From assembly GCA_001627335.1 (NCBI GenBank), contig LUPK01000010.1, positions 62,001 through 126,000 on the forward strand: a DNA stretch of 64,000 bases, given 5' to 3'. Origin of the DNA: Nocardioides sp. REDSEA-S33_B3. GTDB lineage: Bacteria; Actinomycetota; Actinomycetes; Propionibacteriales; Nocardioidaceae. Of this stretch, positions 26,675 to 36,338 are shown one piece after another (position 1 is the stretch's first letter; each line of letters starts with the position of its first letter). Made by a program: the position numbers and the translations under genes. Under the pieces are notes generated by a model, which saw only the letters and a list, made by a program, of their open reading frames with translations, searched no databases and was not told the DNA's origin.

Positions 26675-27850
26675 ATGACCACCGTGGACCTGCCGCTGCT
26701 GCCGCTCGGACGCGGGCGCGACCTCTCCGCTGAGCGGGGCGTCGAGTGCCCGGGTGACCTGCCCGCCGCCTCCGACCCCGACCTCGTCGAGCGCGCACGC
26801 AAGGCCAAGGAGGCGCTGGGGGACCGTGTCTTCGTGCTGGGCCACCACTACCAGCGCGACGAGGTCATCCAGTTCGCCGACGTCACCGGCGACTCCTTCA
26901 AGTTGGCCCGCGACGCCGCCGCGCGTCCCGAGGCCGAGTTCATCGTCTTCTGCGGCGTGCACTTCATGGCCGAGTCCGCCGACATCCTGACCAAGCCCGA
27001 GCAGCAGGTCGTGCTGCCGGACCTGGCCGCCGGGTGCTCGATGGCCGACATGGCCCGGCTGACCCAGGTCGAGGCCGCGTGGGACGCGATGGCCGCCGCC
27101 GGCGTGCAGCAGCAGGTCGTGCCCGTGACGTACATGAACTCCAGCGCCGACATCAAGGCGTTCTGCGGGCGCAACGGCGGCGTGGTGTGCACCTCCAGCA
27201 ACGCCCAGACCGCCCTGGAGTGGGCGTATGAGCAGCAGGGCCCGGACACCAAGGTCCTGTTCCTGCCCGACCAGCACCTGGGCCGCAACACCGCCGTGCT
27301 GCAGCTGGGCCTGTCCCTCGACGACTGCGTCGTCTGGGACCCGCACCGCCCGAACGGCGGTCTGACCGAGCAGCAGCTGCGCGACGCCCGAATGATCCTG
27401 TGGAAGGGCCACTGCTCGGTCCACGGCCGGTTCTCCGAGGACGTCGTCGACGAGCTGCGTGCCGCGAACCCCGACATCAACATCCTGGTGCACCCGGAGT
27501 GCAAGCACGAGGTCGTGCTGAAGGCCGACCTGATCGGCTCCACCGAGTTCATCATCCAGACGATCGAGGCTGCTCCTGCCGGCTCCTCGTGGGCCATCGG
27601 CACCGAGCTCAACCTCGTCAAGCGGTTGGCCGACTCCCACCCGGACAAGAAGATCGCCTTCCTCGACCGCAACGTCTGCTACTGCTCGACGATGAACCGC
27701 ATCGACCTGCCCCACCTGGTCTGGGCCCTGGAGTCCCTGGTCGAGGGGGTCGTGGTCAACCGGATCGAGGTCGACCCCGAGACCGAGGCCCAGGCCCTGG
27801 TCGCGCTCGAGCGGATGCTGTCCCTGCCGGGGAAGACCGCCAAGGACTGA
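26675..27850 (+). CDS. nadA: Quinolinate synthase A
   Basis: A 391-residue [4Fe-4S] enzyme that condenses iminoaspartate with dihydroxyacetone phosphate to quinolinate in NAD synthesis. Recognisable parts are VLGHHYQRDEVI near the N-terminus, FCGVHFMAESADIL, LPDQHLGRN, the HPEC segment and the late FLDRNVCYCSTM holding a cluster cysteine. It is the longer actinobacterial form. The usual partners nadB and nadC are not adjacent here. It ends in a hairpin shared with the convergent histidine kinase. Confidence 0.96.
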   Translation: MTTVDLPLLPLGRGRDLSAERGVECPGDLPAASDPDLVERARKAKEALGDRVFVLGHHYQRDEVIQFADVTGDSFKLARDAAARPEAEFIVFCGVHFMAESADILTKPEQQVVLPDLAAGCSMADMARLTQVEAAWDAMAAAGVQQQVVPVTYMNSSADIKAFCGRNGGVVCTSSNAQTALEWAYEQQGPDTKVLFLPDQHLGRNTAVLQLGLSLDDCVVWDPHRPNGGLTEQQLRDARMILWKGHCSVHGRFSEDVVDELRAANPDINILVHPECKHEVVLKADLIGSTEFIIQTIEAAPAGSSWAIGTELNLVKRLADSHPDKKIAFLDRNVCYCSTMNRIDLPHLVWALESLVEGVVVNRIEVDPETEAQALVALERMLSLPGKTAKD

Positions 27851-27858
27851 CCGGAGCC

Positions 27859-27884
27859 GGCCGGCGGCGCGTCGTCCGCCGGCC
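27859..27884. terminator. Hairpin between convergent nadA and histidine kinase
   Basis: GGCCGGCGG at 27859-27867 pairs with CCGCCGGCC at 27876-27884 around an 8-nt loop. It sits in the 40-bp gap between two stop codons. Confidence 0.6.
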
Positions 27885-27890
27885 GCCTCG

Positions 27891-29093
27891 TCAGCGGGGC
27901 AGCTCGATCCAGACCGTGGCACCGCCGCCGGGCGTCTCGGTGATCCCGATGCGGCCACGGTGGGCGTCGACGATGCGGCGCACGGTCGCCAGGCCGATGC
28001 CATGGCCCTCAACGTCCTCGTGCGCGCGCGCCAGCGGGGCGAAGACGCGCTCGCGGTCGGCCTCGGGCACCCCGAGCCCGTGGTCGACGACCTCGATCCG
28101 CCACAGGTCGCCGTCCGCGCGACCGCTGACCTCGATGCGGGCCTTCTCCCCCGGCGCGGCGAACTTCGCACTGTTGGCCACGAGGTTCTGCAGGACCGCG
28201 CGCAGCTGGACCGGGTCGCCCTCGACCGTCGGCAGGTCGCCCACGGTGAGGTCGGCACCCAGCAGCGGGACGGCCAGGTCGGCCCGGACCTCGGCCATCA
28301 CGGCCGTCAGGTCGACCTGGCTGCGCCGCATCTGCCCGCCGATGCGCGCGTAGGCGAGCAGGTCGTCGATGAGGCTCTGCATCCGCTCGGCACCCCTGTT
28401 GGCGCGGGTCGCGACGTAGGCCAGCGTGTCGGCGTCCGGCTCCGGGGCCTCCATCTGCTCCTCGAGCAGCTCCAGCGACATCCGGACCGCCGACAACGGG
28501 TTGCGCAGGTCGTGGGCGACCTGGCCGGCGAAGGCCGTGAGCACCTGGTTGGAGCGCTCGAGCTCGGCCTGGGTGGCCTCCAGCGCCTTCACCGCGCTGG
28601 TCAGCTCCCGGGTGCGCAGCTCGAGCTCGAGCAGGTCGACGACCCGGTCGGCGAGCTTGACCAGCGCCTCCTCCTGGTCGTCGCCGAGCTCGCGGGGCTC
28701 GGTGTCGAAGACGCACAGCGTGCCGATCACCACGCCGGCCGGAGTGCGCAGCTGGTGGGTGGCGTAGAACCGGACGTCGCCGATCTCACCGGTCACGAAC
28801 GGGTTGTCCCTGAACCGCGGGTCCTGGGAGGCGTCCGGCACGATGACCGGCTCCTTCTCGTGCAGCACCAGGTTGCACATGGAGTCCTCGCGCGCGCAGA
28901 TCGAGGCGTCGAAACCCGCCGTCGCGATCTGGTGCTGCTCGGTGTCGGTGATCAGGTTGATGGTGGCCAGCGGGACCTGCGCCACCTGGGCAGCCACGTC
29001 CACCAACGCCATCAGGTCGGCGCGCGGCGGCTCGAGGAGCACCTGGTAGCGGTCGATCTCCAGCACGCGCTCGGTGTCGCTCAGCAACCTCAT
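27891..29093 (-). CDS. GAF-domain sensor histidine kinase
   Basis: A 400-residue soluble kinase. A GAF sensor (about 25-160) carries the cysteine-containing ASICAREDSMCNLVL and a GTLCVFD strand. A coiled linker leads to the dimerisation/phosphoacceptor domain with H194 in VAHDLRNPL. The ATP-binding domain has an N-box around NLVANSAKF, then EVVDHGLGVP and GHGIGLATVRR. There is no membrane segment, so it senses a cytoplasmic signal, possibly redox or a small ligand. No response regulator gene is adjacent (orphan). ATG at 29093 follows a purine-rich AGGACAGGACGG. Confidence 0.92.
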   Translation of the reverse strand: MRLLSDTERVLEIDRYQVLLEPPRADLMALVDVAAQVAQVPLATINLITDTEQHQIATAGFDASICAREDSMCNLVLHEKEPVIVPDASQDPRFRDNPFVTGEIGDVRFYATHQLRTPAGVVIGTLCVFDTEPRELGDDQEEALVKLADRVVDLLELELRTRELTSAVKALEATQAELERSNQVLTAFAGQVAHDLRNPLSAVRMSLELLEEQMEAPEPDADTLAYVATRANRGAERMQSLIDDLLAYARIGGQMRRSQVDLTAVMAEVRADLAVPLLGADLTVGDLPTVEGDPVQLRAVLQNLVANSAKFAAPGEKARIEVSGRADGDLWRIEVVDHGLGVPEADRERVFAPLARAHEDVEGHGIGLATVRRIVDAHRGRIGITETPGGGATVWIELPR

Positions 29094-29219
29094 GACCGTC
29101 CTGTCCTGCCCCCATGTCCCACGATCCGTCCGGCACAGGGTAGGGACCCCTCCCCTGGTCAGGGAGCCGAACGCCGGCGAAAGTACCGCGGCGACGGAGA
29201 AATCACACTGCAGGACGCC

Positions 29220-29798
29220 TCACAGGCCCGGCGCGCCCCAGATCGCCAGCCACCGCGACATCTCCCGCTCGACGGGCAGCTCGCCGGCCAGCAGGTCCCT
29301 CAGCTGGATCTCCAGCAGGTTGTCGCGCGTCCGTGCCGCGCCGGCCTGTGGCGCGAAGGGGTAGAAGGTGCCCTGCTTGTAGAGGTAGACCAGCCCGGCC
29401 CGTCGGCCGGTCGCGTCCGCGAACGGGACCAGCGAGCACAGCAGCCCCGGTCCGAAGCCGTGGGACTCCAGGGTGGTGTTGACCGCGTGCAGGTCGGTGA
29501 CCAGGCCCTCCACGTCGTCGGGGTCGTCGTCGACCACCAGCCAGGTGAAGCCGAACTCGTCGTGCTCGAGGCGTACGTCGGGCGCGTCGGCCGCACCCCG
29601 CAGGAGCTCGACGATCTCCTGCTCGGCCTGCGCGAAGGCGGCACCGCCCGCGGGGCGGTAGCAGACCGCCCCGAGGCCGGTGGGCGCGAGGCCGACGGCA
29701 GCCCGCAGGGTGATCGCGGCCGAGGGCACCGCGAACAGCGCGTCGAGGTTGGCCTGCTTGGGGCGGCTGCGGCCCAGGATCGAGTCGAGCAGTCCCAT
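29220..29798 (-). CDS. pspAB: PspA-associated protein PspAB
   Basis: A 192-residue soluble protein that I recognise as the PspAB family found with PspA and HtpX in actinobacteria. It begins MGLLDSILGRSRPK; later it has an acidic DEFGFTWLVVDDDP stretch and a C-terminal WLAIWGAPGL. Its biochemical activity is unknown; it is presumed to take part in membrane-stress handling with PspA. It starts 13 bp after htpX, as third gene of the pspA-htpX-pspAB operon. Confidence 0.85.
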   Translation of the reverse strand: MGLLDSILGRSRPKQANLDALFAVPSAAITLRAAVGLAPTGLGAVCYRPAGGAAFAQAEQEIVELLRGAADAPDVRLEHDEFGFTWLVVDDDPDDVEGLVTDLHAVNTTLESHGFGPGLLCSLVPFADATGRRAGLVYLYKQGTFYPFAPQAGAARTRDNLLEIQLRDLLAGELPVEREMSRWLAIWGAPGL

Positions 29799-29811
29799 CA
29801 GCGTCGACCGC

Positions 29812-30738
29812 TCACGGGGTCGGCCTGCCGAGCTCGGCCTGGATCCGGGCCAGCTGCTCGAGCCGCTGCTCGAGAGTGGGGTGGGTGGAGGTGAGGGTCC
29901 GCAGCGAGACGCCCTTGATGGCCGGGGCGATGAAGAACGCGTTCATGGCCTGGCTGGCACGCAGGTCGCGGTCGGGGATGGCGTTCATCCCCCCGCTGAT
30001 CTTCTGCAGCGCCGAGGCCAGGGCCGCCGGCTTCATCGTCAGGTAGGCGCCGGCCCGGTCGGCCGAGAGCTCGCGGTAGCGCGAGAGAAGCTTGAGGAGC
30101 AGGAAGCTGACGGCGTACACGACCATGCTGACGAGCAGCATCAGCAGCCACACCGGCAGCGCGGAGTTCCCGTCGCGGCGGTTACCGCCGAACATCGCGC
30201 CGTACTGCGCCCCCTGGGTGACCATCCCGGCCACGATGCCCGCCGAGGACGCCACGGTCATCACCAGGACGTCGCGGTGCGCGACGTGCGCCAGCTCGTG
30301 GGCGAGCACACCCTCGAGCTCCTCGACGGTCAGCAGCTGAAGGATGCCGGTCGTCACGACGACCACCGAGCGGTCCGGCGAGCGACCGGTGGCGAAGGCG
30401 TTGGGCATGCTGGTGTCGGCCACGCCGACGCGCGGTTTGGGCATGTCGGCGAGCACGCAGAGCCGGTCGATCATCGCGTGCAGCTCGGGCGCCTGCTGCG
30501 GGGTGACCTCACGGGCCCGCATCGCCTTCATGGCCACGGTGTCGCTGCTCCACCACTGGTAGAGCGCGATGCCGATGCCGACGAGGCCGATGAAGGGGAC
30601 CAGGGTTCCGTACCCGGACCCGGCCGCCACGGCCATCAGGCCGACGACGAGCAGGACGAAGAGCCCGCCGAGCAGGAACATGACCGTCGTCATCCGGGCG
30701 GTCAGCCCGGCGTCACCGACGAAACGAGTACGCGCCAT
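29812..30738 (-). CDS. htpX: HtpX membrane zinc metalloprotease
   Basis: A 308-residue M48 protease that degrades damaged membrane proteins. Two N-terminal helices (about 15-65) precede the zinc motif HELAH (H147, E148, H151), and a third zinc ligand is expected in the later SRYRELSADRAGA segment. Another hydrophobic pair lies at about 155-215. The start is ATG at 30738. It sits between pspA and pspAB on one transcript, linking proteolysis with PspA-based membrane protection. Confidence 0.95.
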   Translation of the reverse strand: MARTRFVGDAGLTARMTTVMFLLGGLFVLLVVGLMAVAAGSGYGTLVPFIGLVGIGIALYQWWSSDTVAMKAMRAREVTPQQAPELHAMIDRLCVLADMPKPRVGVADTSMPNAFATGRSPDRSVVVVTTGILQLLTVEELEGVLAHELAHVAHRDVLVMTVASSAGIVAGMVTQGAQYGAMFGGNRRDGNSALPVWLLMLLVSMVVYAVSFLLLKLLSRYRELSADRAGAYLTMKPAALASALQKISGGMNAIPDRDLRASQAMNAFFIAPAIKGVSLRTLTSTHPTLEQRLEQLARIQAELGRPTP

Positions 30739-30780
30739 GCCCCCAGTCTCCCTGGCCGTCCCAAGAGCAACCTGAGCGGC

Positions 30781-31575
30781 TCAGGCGCGGTCCTCGGGCT
30801 GCTCGACCTTCTCCTCGGCGGCTTCGAGGATCGGACCCGAGCCCGCCGACTCGCCCGAGGTGATCGCGTCGGGCGCGGGCTTGCCGCCCTTCATCGCGGC
30901 CAACTCGGCCTCGACGTCGGCCTGGCTGCTCATCGACTCCAGCTCACGGGCGATGTCGTCGCCGGCGTTGAGCGAGGAGGCGTCATCGAGGGCACCGGAG
31001 GCGATCAGCTCGTCGATGGCGCCGGCACGGGCCTGCATCTGGGCGGTCTTGTCCTCGGCGCGGGCGATCGCGGCGCCCACGTCACCGAACTCGTCACCGA
31101 TGCCGGAGACCGCCTCGTTGATGCGCGTCTGGGCCTCGGCCGCGGTGTAGGTCGCCTTGATGGTCTCCTTGCGGGTGCGGAAGCTCTCGACCTTGGCCTG
31201 CAGTCGCTGCTGGGCCAGCGTGAGCTTCTCCTCCTCGCCCTGGAGCTGCGCGAGCTGCACCTTGAGGTCGTTGATCTGGCCGGTGAGACCCGACTTGCGG
31301 GTCAGCGCCTCGCGGGCGAGGTCCTCGCGGCCCATGTCGATGGCCTTCTGGGCCTGGTCGGTCAGCTTGGCGGCCTGCTGCTCGAGCTGGTTGATCTGCA
31401 GCTCGACCCGCTTGCGGCTGGTGGCGACGTCGGCGACGCCACGGCGCACCTTCGTCAGGAGCTCCAGCTGCCGCTGGTAGCTGTAGTCCAGCGTCTCGCG
31501 CGGGTCCTCGGCACGGTCGAGCGCCTTGCTGGCCTTCGACTTGAAGATCAGGGTGAAGCGCTTCCAGAGGCTCAT
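30781..31575 (-). CDS. pspA: PspA/IM30/Vipp1-family membrane-stress protein
   Basis: A 264-residue protein, almost wholly coiled coil, in the ESCRT-III-related PspA/IM30 family. The amphipathic N-terminus MSLWKRFTLIFKSK fits membrane-binding helix 0, followed by long heptad-rich helices and an acidic proline-containing tail. It binds stressed inner membrane and forms rods or rings. ATG at 31575 lies close behind the AAGGACC stretch. First gene of pspA-htpX-pspAB; no PspF- or ClgR-type regulator lies adjacent. Confidence 0.93.
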   Translation of the reverse strand: MSLWKRFTLIFKSKASKALDRAEDPRETLDYSYQRQLELLTKVRRGVADVATSRKRVELQINQLEQQAAKLTDQAQKAIDMGREDLAREALTRKSGLTGQINDLKVQLAQLQGEEEKLTLAQQRLQAKVESFRTRKETIKATYTAAEAQTRINEAVSGIGDEFGDVGAAIARAEDKTAQMQARAGAIDELIASGALDDASSLNAGDDIARELESMSSQADVEAELAAMKGGKPAPDAITSGESAGSGPILEAAEEKVEQPEDRA

Positions 31576-31755
31576 GGTGACGGTCCTTCTCGCACGAGGT
31601 CGTGGTCGGTGTGTCTCGGGGTCGCCCCTCACCCTACGGCTCCGCGGCAACGCGCGGGCAGGGGTCCGGTCGCCACCGGTAGTCTGGGGACTCGTCCGCG
31701 GCGTCCACGACGGACCCCGCGGCCCGCACCAGTCCCCGCAGCAGACAGGCCCACG

Positions 31756-32367
31756 TTGTTCCGTCGTTCGAAGTCCGAGTCGGCCCCCGAGACCCCCGAG
31801 ACCACGTCCGCGACGACCGGCGCGTCGGCGCGCACCACGCCGGGCAAGGGGCGCCCGACCCCGTCGCGCAAGGAGGCCGAGGCCGCCGCGAAGGCCCGCG
31901 CCAAGGTCCCGCGCACCCGCAAGGAGCAGGCCGCCGCCGCGCGGGTCGCGCGCGCCGAGAACTCCGCCAAGGTCCGCGAAGGCATGAAGGCCGGTGACGA
32001 GCGCTTCCTGCTGCCCCGCGACAAGGGCCCGGTGCGCCGGTTCATCCGCGACTACGTCGACTCGCGGTTCTCCTTCATCGACGTGATCGTGCCGGTGCTG
32101 ATCGTCACGATGATCCTCAGCTACTCCGGCAACCAGACCCTCGCCGGGATCGGCAGCACCGTCCTCATGCTCACGGTGCTCCTGGTGATCGTCGACATGA
32201 TCCAGCTCCGGTTCCGGGTCCGCCGTCAGCTGGCCCAGCGCTTCCCGGGCGAGAGCACCAAGGGCACCACCTGGTACGCCATCAGCCGGGCGATGCAGAT
32301 GAAGTTCATGCGGATGCCCAAGGCGCAGGTCAAGATCGGCCAGCAGCTCCCCGAGCACTACCGGTGA
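31756..32367 (+). CDS. DUF3043 membrane protein
   Basis: A 203-residue protein. Its basic, disordered N-terminus (K, R, A, P-rich, about 1-75) is followed by DKGPVRRFIRDYVDSRFS, then two closely spaced membrane helices (about 110-155) and a basic cytoplasmic tail. This layout is the DUF3043 family common in actinobacteria; function unknown. TTG at 31756 is the only start giving the canonical MFRR beginning. It is divergent from pspA with a 180-bp gap, and its stop overlaps the next gene by 4 bp. Confidence 0.85.
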   Translation: MFRRSKSESAPETPETTSATTGASARTTPGKGRPTPSRKEAEAAAKARAKVPRTRKEQAAAARVARAENSAKVREGMKAGDERFLLPRDKGPVRRFIRDYVDSRFSFIDVIVPVLIVTMILSYSGNQTLAGIGSTVLMLTVLLVIVDMIQLRFRVRRQLAQRFPGESTKGTTWYAISRAMQMKFMRMPKAQVKIGQQLPEHYR

Positions 32368-32918
32368 GCCCCTCGGCCGACGTCTCGGTCCGCGTCGCCT
32401 GGGCCGAGGACGCCGCGGCGATCGCCGCGCTCCAGCTGCGCGCCTGGCCGCAGATGTACGCCGACGTGCTGCCGCCCGAGGCGTTCCCCACCGGTCCGGA
32501 GGCGCTCGACGCCGCGACCCGCACCTGGGAGCAGTCGCTCGCCCGCCCGACCGACGCCCGGCAGCGGGTGCTGGTCGCCCTCGAGCGCAACCGCGTGGTC
32601 GGCTTCGCGCTGACCGGGCCGGCCACCGACCCCGACTGCGACTCGGTCGCCGACGGCGAGCTCTCCGAGATCGTCCTCGACCCTGACGAGCGCCGTCAGG
32701 GGCACGGAAGCCGGCTGCTCCAGGCTGCGGTCGACACGCTGCGCGCGGACCGGTTCGAGCGGGCCGTCACCTGGCTGGTGGCCTCCGACGATGCGCTGCG
32801 CGGCTTCCTCGACGGTGCGGGATGGGCACCCGACGGCGCGCACCGCGAGCTCGACCTCGACGGCGCCGGGACGGTCCGCGTCAAGCAGGTGCGGCTGCAC
32901 ACCGACCTGCGCCAGTGA
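32364..32918 (+). CDS. GNAT-family N-acetyltransferase
   Basis: A 184-residue acetyltransferase with the full single-domain GNAT pattern. It starts VRVAWAEDAAAIAALQLRAW, has a central VVGFAL strand, and the acetyl-CoA loop LSEIVLDPDERRQGHGSRLL (motif A, RxxGxG/S). The acceptor is unknown. It overlaps DUF3043 upstream and azlC downstream by 4 bp each, so all belong to one operon. Confidence 0.9.
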   Translation: MSPSADVSVRVAWAEDAAAIAALQLRAWPQMYADVLPPEAFPTGPEALDAATRTWEQSLARPTDARQRVLVALERNRVVGFALTGPATDPDCDSVADGELSEIVLDPDERRQGHGSRLLQAAVDTLRADRFERAVTWLVASDDALRGFLDGAGWAPDGAHRELDLDGAGTVRVKQVRLHTDLRQ

Positions 32919-33613
32919 GCGACCGGCCACTCGAGTCGCACGCCGAGGCGCAGCGACGCGTCGTCCGCGACAGCCTCGGCGTCGGGATCGCCACCGGCCT
33001 GTACGGCGCCTCCTTCGGCGCGGTGTCGGTGGCCTCCGGGCTCGACGTCGTCCAGACCTGTGCGCTGTCGCTGCTGATGTTCACCGGTGCCTCGCAGTTC
33101 GCCCTCGTCGGGGTGCTGGGCTCCGGCGGCTCGGCCGTCACCGGCGCCCTGACCGCAGCCCTGCTCGGCACCCGCAACACCCTGTACGGCCTGCGGCTCG
33201 CACCCTTGCTGGGCTGGCGCGGCGCCCGCCGCTTCGGTGCGGCCCACCTGGTCATCGACGAGTCGACCGCCATGTCGATCACGCGTCCCAGCCGCGCGCT
33301 GGCGCGCACCGGCTTCCTCACCACCGGCTGGAGCGTCTTCGTCCTGTGGAACCTCTTCACGCTGCTCGGCGCGATCGGCGGCGCGGTGCTCGGCGATCCG
33401 CGGACCTACGGTCTGGACGCGGCGGTCGGGGGTGCGTTCCTGGCCCTGCTGTGGCCACGGCTGCAGGACCGTGACGGCCGCCGGCTGGCGCTCACCGCCG
33501 CGGCCGTCGCCCTGCTCGCGGGCCCCCTGGTGCCCTCCGGCCTCCCGGTGCTGGTCGCCGGTGGTGTCGCGCTCGTGGTCGGCGTGCTGCACGCCCGGCG
33601 GGAGGCACCGTGA
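32915..33613 (+). CDS. azlC: AzlC-family amino-acid exporter, large subunit
   Basis: A 232-residue membrane protein with about six to seven helices. RDSLGVGIATGLYGASFGAV and LLMFTGASQFA are the AzlC signature, followed by TRNTLYGLRLAPLL. With AzlD it exports branched-chain amino acids or related compounds (BrnFE type). GTG at 32915 overlaps the upstream GNAT gene by 4 bp; the azlD start overlaps its end by 4 bp. Confidence 0.92.
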   Translation: MSDRPLESHAEAQRRVVRDSLGVGIATGLYGASFGAVSVASGLDVVQTCALSLLMFTGASQFALVGVLGSGGSAVTGALTAALLGTRNTLYGLRLAPLLGWRGARRFGAAHLVIDESTAMSITRPSRALARTGFLTTGWSVFVLWNLFTLLGAIGGAVLGDPRTYGLDAAVGGAFLALLWPRLQDRDGRRLALTAAAVALLAGPLVPSGLPVLVAGGVALVVGVLHARREAP

Positions 33614-33924
33614 GCGCGTGGTGGGCGGTGCTGGGCGGAGCGGCGGCCTGCTACCTGCTGAAGCTGGCCGGCCTCTCGGTCCCTGCCTCGGTGCTGGACC
33701 GCCCCCTCGTGCGTGCCGTCGCCGACCGGCTCCCGATCGCCCTCCTGGCCGGACTGATAGCCGTGCAGGTCCTCGCCGGCGACCGGGGCGTGGTGCTCGA
33801 CGCCCGGGCGGCCGGACTGCTCGCCGCGCTGGTGCTGCTGCTGCTCCGGGCGCCGTTCCTGGTCGTGGTCGTGGGATCGGCACTCACGGCAGCCGTGCTG
33901 CGCCACGTGGGCCTGATGTCGTGA
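33610..33924 (+). CDS. azlD: AzlD-family small exporter subunit
   Basis: A 104-residue protein with four hydrophobic helices, starting at the GTG at 33610 within the azlC stop. The helix around AACYLLKLAG and the RLPIALLAGLIAVQVL segment are typical of the AzlD/BrnE partner. The transcript is probably ended by the hairpin six bp downstream. Confidence 0.9.
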   Translation: MSAWWAVLGGAAACYLLKLAGLSVPASVLDRPLVRAVADRLPIALLAGLIAVQVLAGDRGVVLDARAAGLLAALVLLLLRAPFLVVVVGSALTAAVLRHVGLMS

Positions 33925-33929
33925 CGGAA

Positions 33930-33955
33930 CCCGCCCCGGATCACTCCGGGGCGGG
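33930..33955 (+). terminator. Terminator after azlD
   Basis: A perfect 11-bp stem (33930-33940 with 33945-33955) and the loop TCAC. A second, weaker hairpin with an 8-bp stem follows at 34010-34033. Confidence 0.75.
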
Positions 33956-34127
33956 ATCCGCACAGCACCGATGGCCCCTCCCCCACGGAGGGCGTCGGCA
34001 CCGCTGGGGCCGCACCGTTTCCGTTCGGTGCGGACCCGCGGGGGGCGTCCCGGCCCGAGATGGGCGGGGTCGACGCGAGCAGCCTGGCAGAGGTCCAGAC
34101 CACCTGGGAACCCGTGGGTCGCCTCAG

Positions 34128-34172
34128 GTTCCTGCAGTGCGAGTTCCTGCAGTCCGAGGTTCTGCAGTGCGA
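34128..34172. repeat. Three tandem copies of a 15-bp unit
   Basis: Units of the form GTTCCTGCAGTGCGA occur at 34128-34142, 34143-34157 and 34158-34172 with one to two changes each. They lie in the 306-bp gap between azlD and dapB (33925-34230), which otherwise holds two hairpins and no supported gene. Each unit contains a PstI-type CTGCAG palindrome. Confidence 0.7.
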
Positions 34173-34230
34173 GTTGCTGGGGCCGAGCACCGGTGGGCGA
34201 CGACCGGCGCAGCGACCAGCAGCCACCCGC

Positions 34231-35625
<1,395 letters not shown>

Positions 35626-35629
<4 letters not shown>

Positions 35630-35673
35630 GTCTCAACCTGATGATGACCCTATATTAGGTTTCAGCCTGATGA
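35626..35673 (+). promoter_or_regulatory. Two 19-bp direct repeats upstream of the SatD-family gene
   Basis: Copies at 35626-35644 and 35655-35673 match at 17 of 19 positions, each holding AGGT-N4-(A/G)CCT followed by GATGA. They are offset by 29 bp. The second covers most of a TATATT -10 candidate (35651-35656). This is the expected layout of an operator for repression; the HTH-containing SatD protein made just downstream is the simplest candidate regulator. Confidence 0.55.
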
Positions 35674-35693
35674 AGGGTCGTGAGGAGGGCGCT

Positions 35694-36338
35694 GTGGCTG
35701 CACGGGGCACGGATCCGCCGGTCGGCATCGTGCTGACCGTGGACCAGCGCGGCAGTCGCACGGCCCCCGACGCCGTCGCGGACCTCCTCGCCACGCTCGA
35801 CCCGCGACCGACACGGCTCGCCTTCCGCCGGACCGCCGGCGACGAGGTCCAGGGGCTCGTGCACGAGGCCGAGCACCTGCCGAGCCTGGTGGAGGCCGTG
35901 CTGCGGGACGGGCGGTGGCGGGTCGGCATCGGCATCGGTGCGGTCGAGCTCCCCCTGCCCGGGGACGTGCGCGAGGCACGAGGTGCCGCGTTCGTCCACG
36001 CCCGCGAGGGGGTCGACGCCGCACGTCAGGCTCCCGGTCGGGTGCGCGTCGTCGGTGGCGCCACGCCCGAGGAGGTCGCGAGCGCGCGGGCCCTCGAGGC
36101 AGCGATCTGGCTGTGGGCCGCGCTGCTGGACCGGCGTACCGACCGTGGCTGGGAGGTCGTCGACCTGCTCGACGCCGGGCGCACCCACGAGCAGGCAGCG
36201 CGTCATCTCGGGATCTCCCAGAGCGCGGTCACCCAGCGGGCACGGGCAGCCGGCGTGGTCGAGGGCGAGCGGGCCCGCGAGCTGGTGGCGCACCTGGCCG
36301 GCACGGCCCTCGCACGCGCGAGGGAGGACGTCCGATGA
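35694..36338 (+). CDS. SatD-family protein with C-terminal helix-turn-helix
   Basis: A 214-residue protein of the SatD family. The N-terminal part has VLTVDQRGSR near residue 13, RTAGDEVQG and GIGIGAVELPLP, a conserved but functionally undefined alpha/beta domain. The C-terminus has a clear helix-turn-helix, AARHLGISQSAVTQRARAAG. GTG at 35694 has GAGGAGGG four nt upstream; ATG at 35670 would lie inside the second operator-like repeat. Its end overlaps the membrane protein gene (ATGA), the usual SatD companion. It probably controls its own two-gene operon. Confidence 0.82.
   Translation: MAARGTDPPVGIVLTVDQRGSRTAPDAVADLLATLDPRPTRLAFRRTAGDEVQGLVHEAEHLPSLVEAVLRDGRWRVGIGIGAVELPLPGDVREARGAAFVHAREGVDAARQAPGRVRVVGGATPEEVASARALEAAIWLWAALLDRRTDRGWEVVDLLDAGRTHEQAARHLGISQSAVTQRARAAGVVEGERARELVAHLAGTALARAREDVR

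Noticed and set aside
34060..34230. Pentapeptide-repeat protein (FLQCE-type units) on the plus strand
   Set aside because: Only three units, no credible start or ribosome-binding site, and the frame then runs antisense to dapB. Treated as a DNA repeat.
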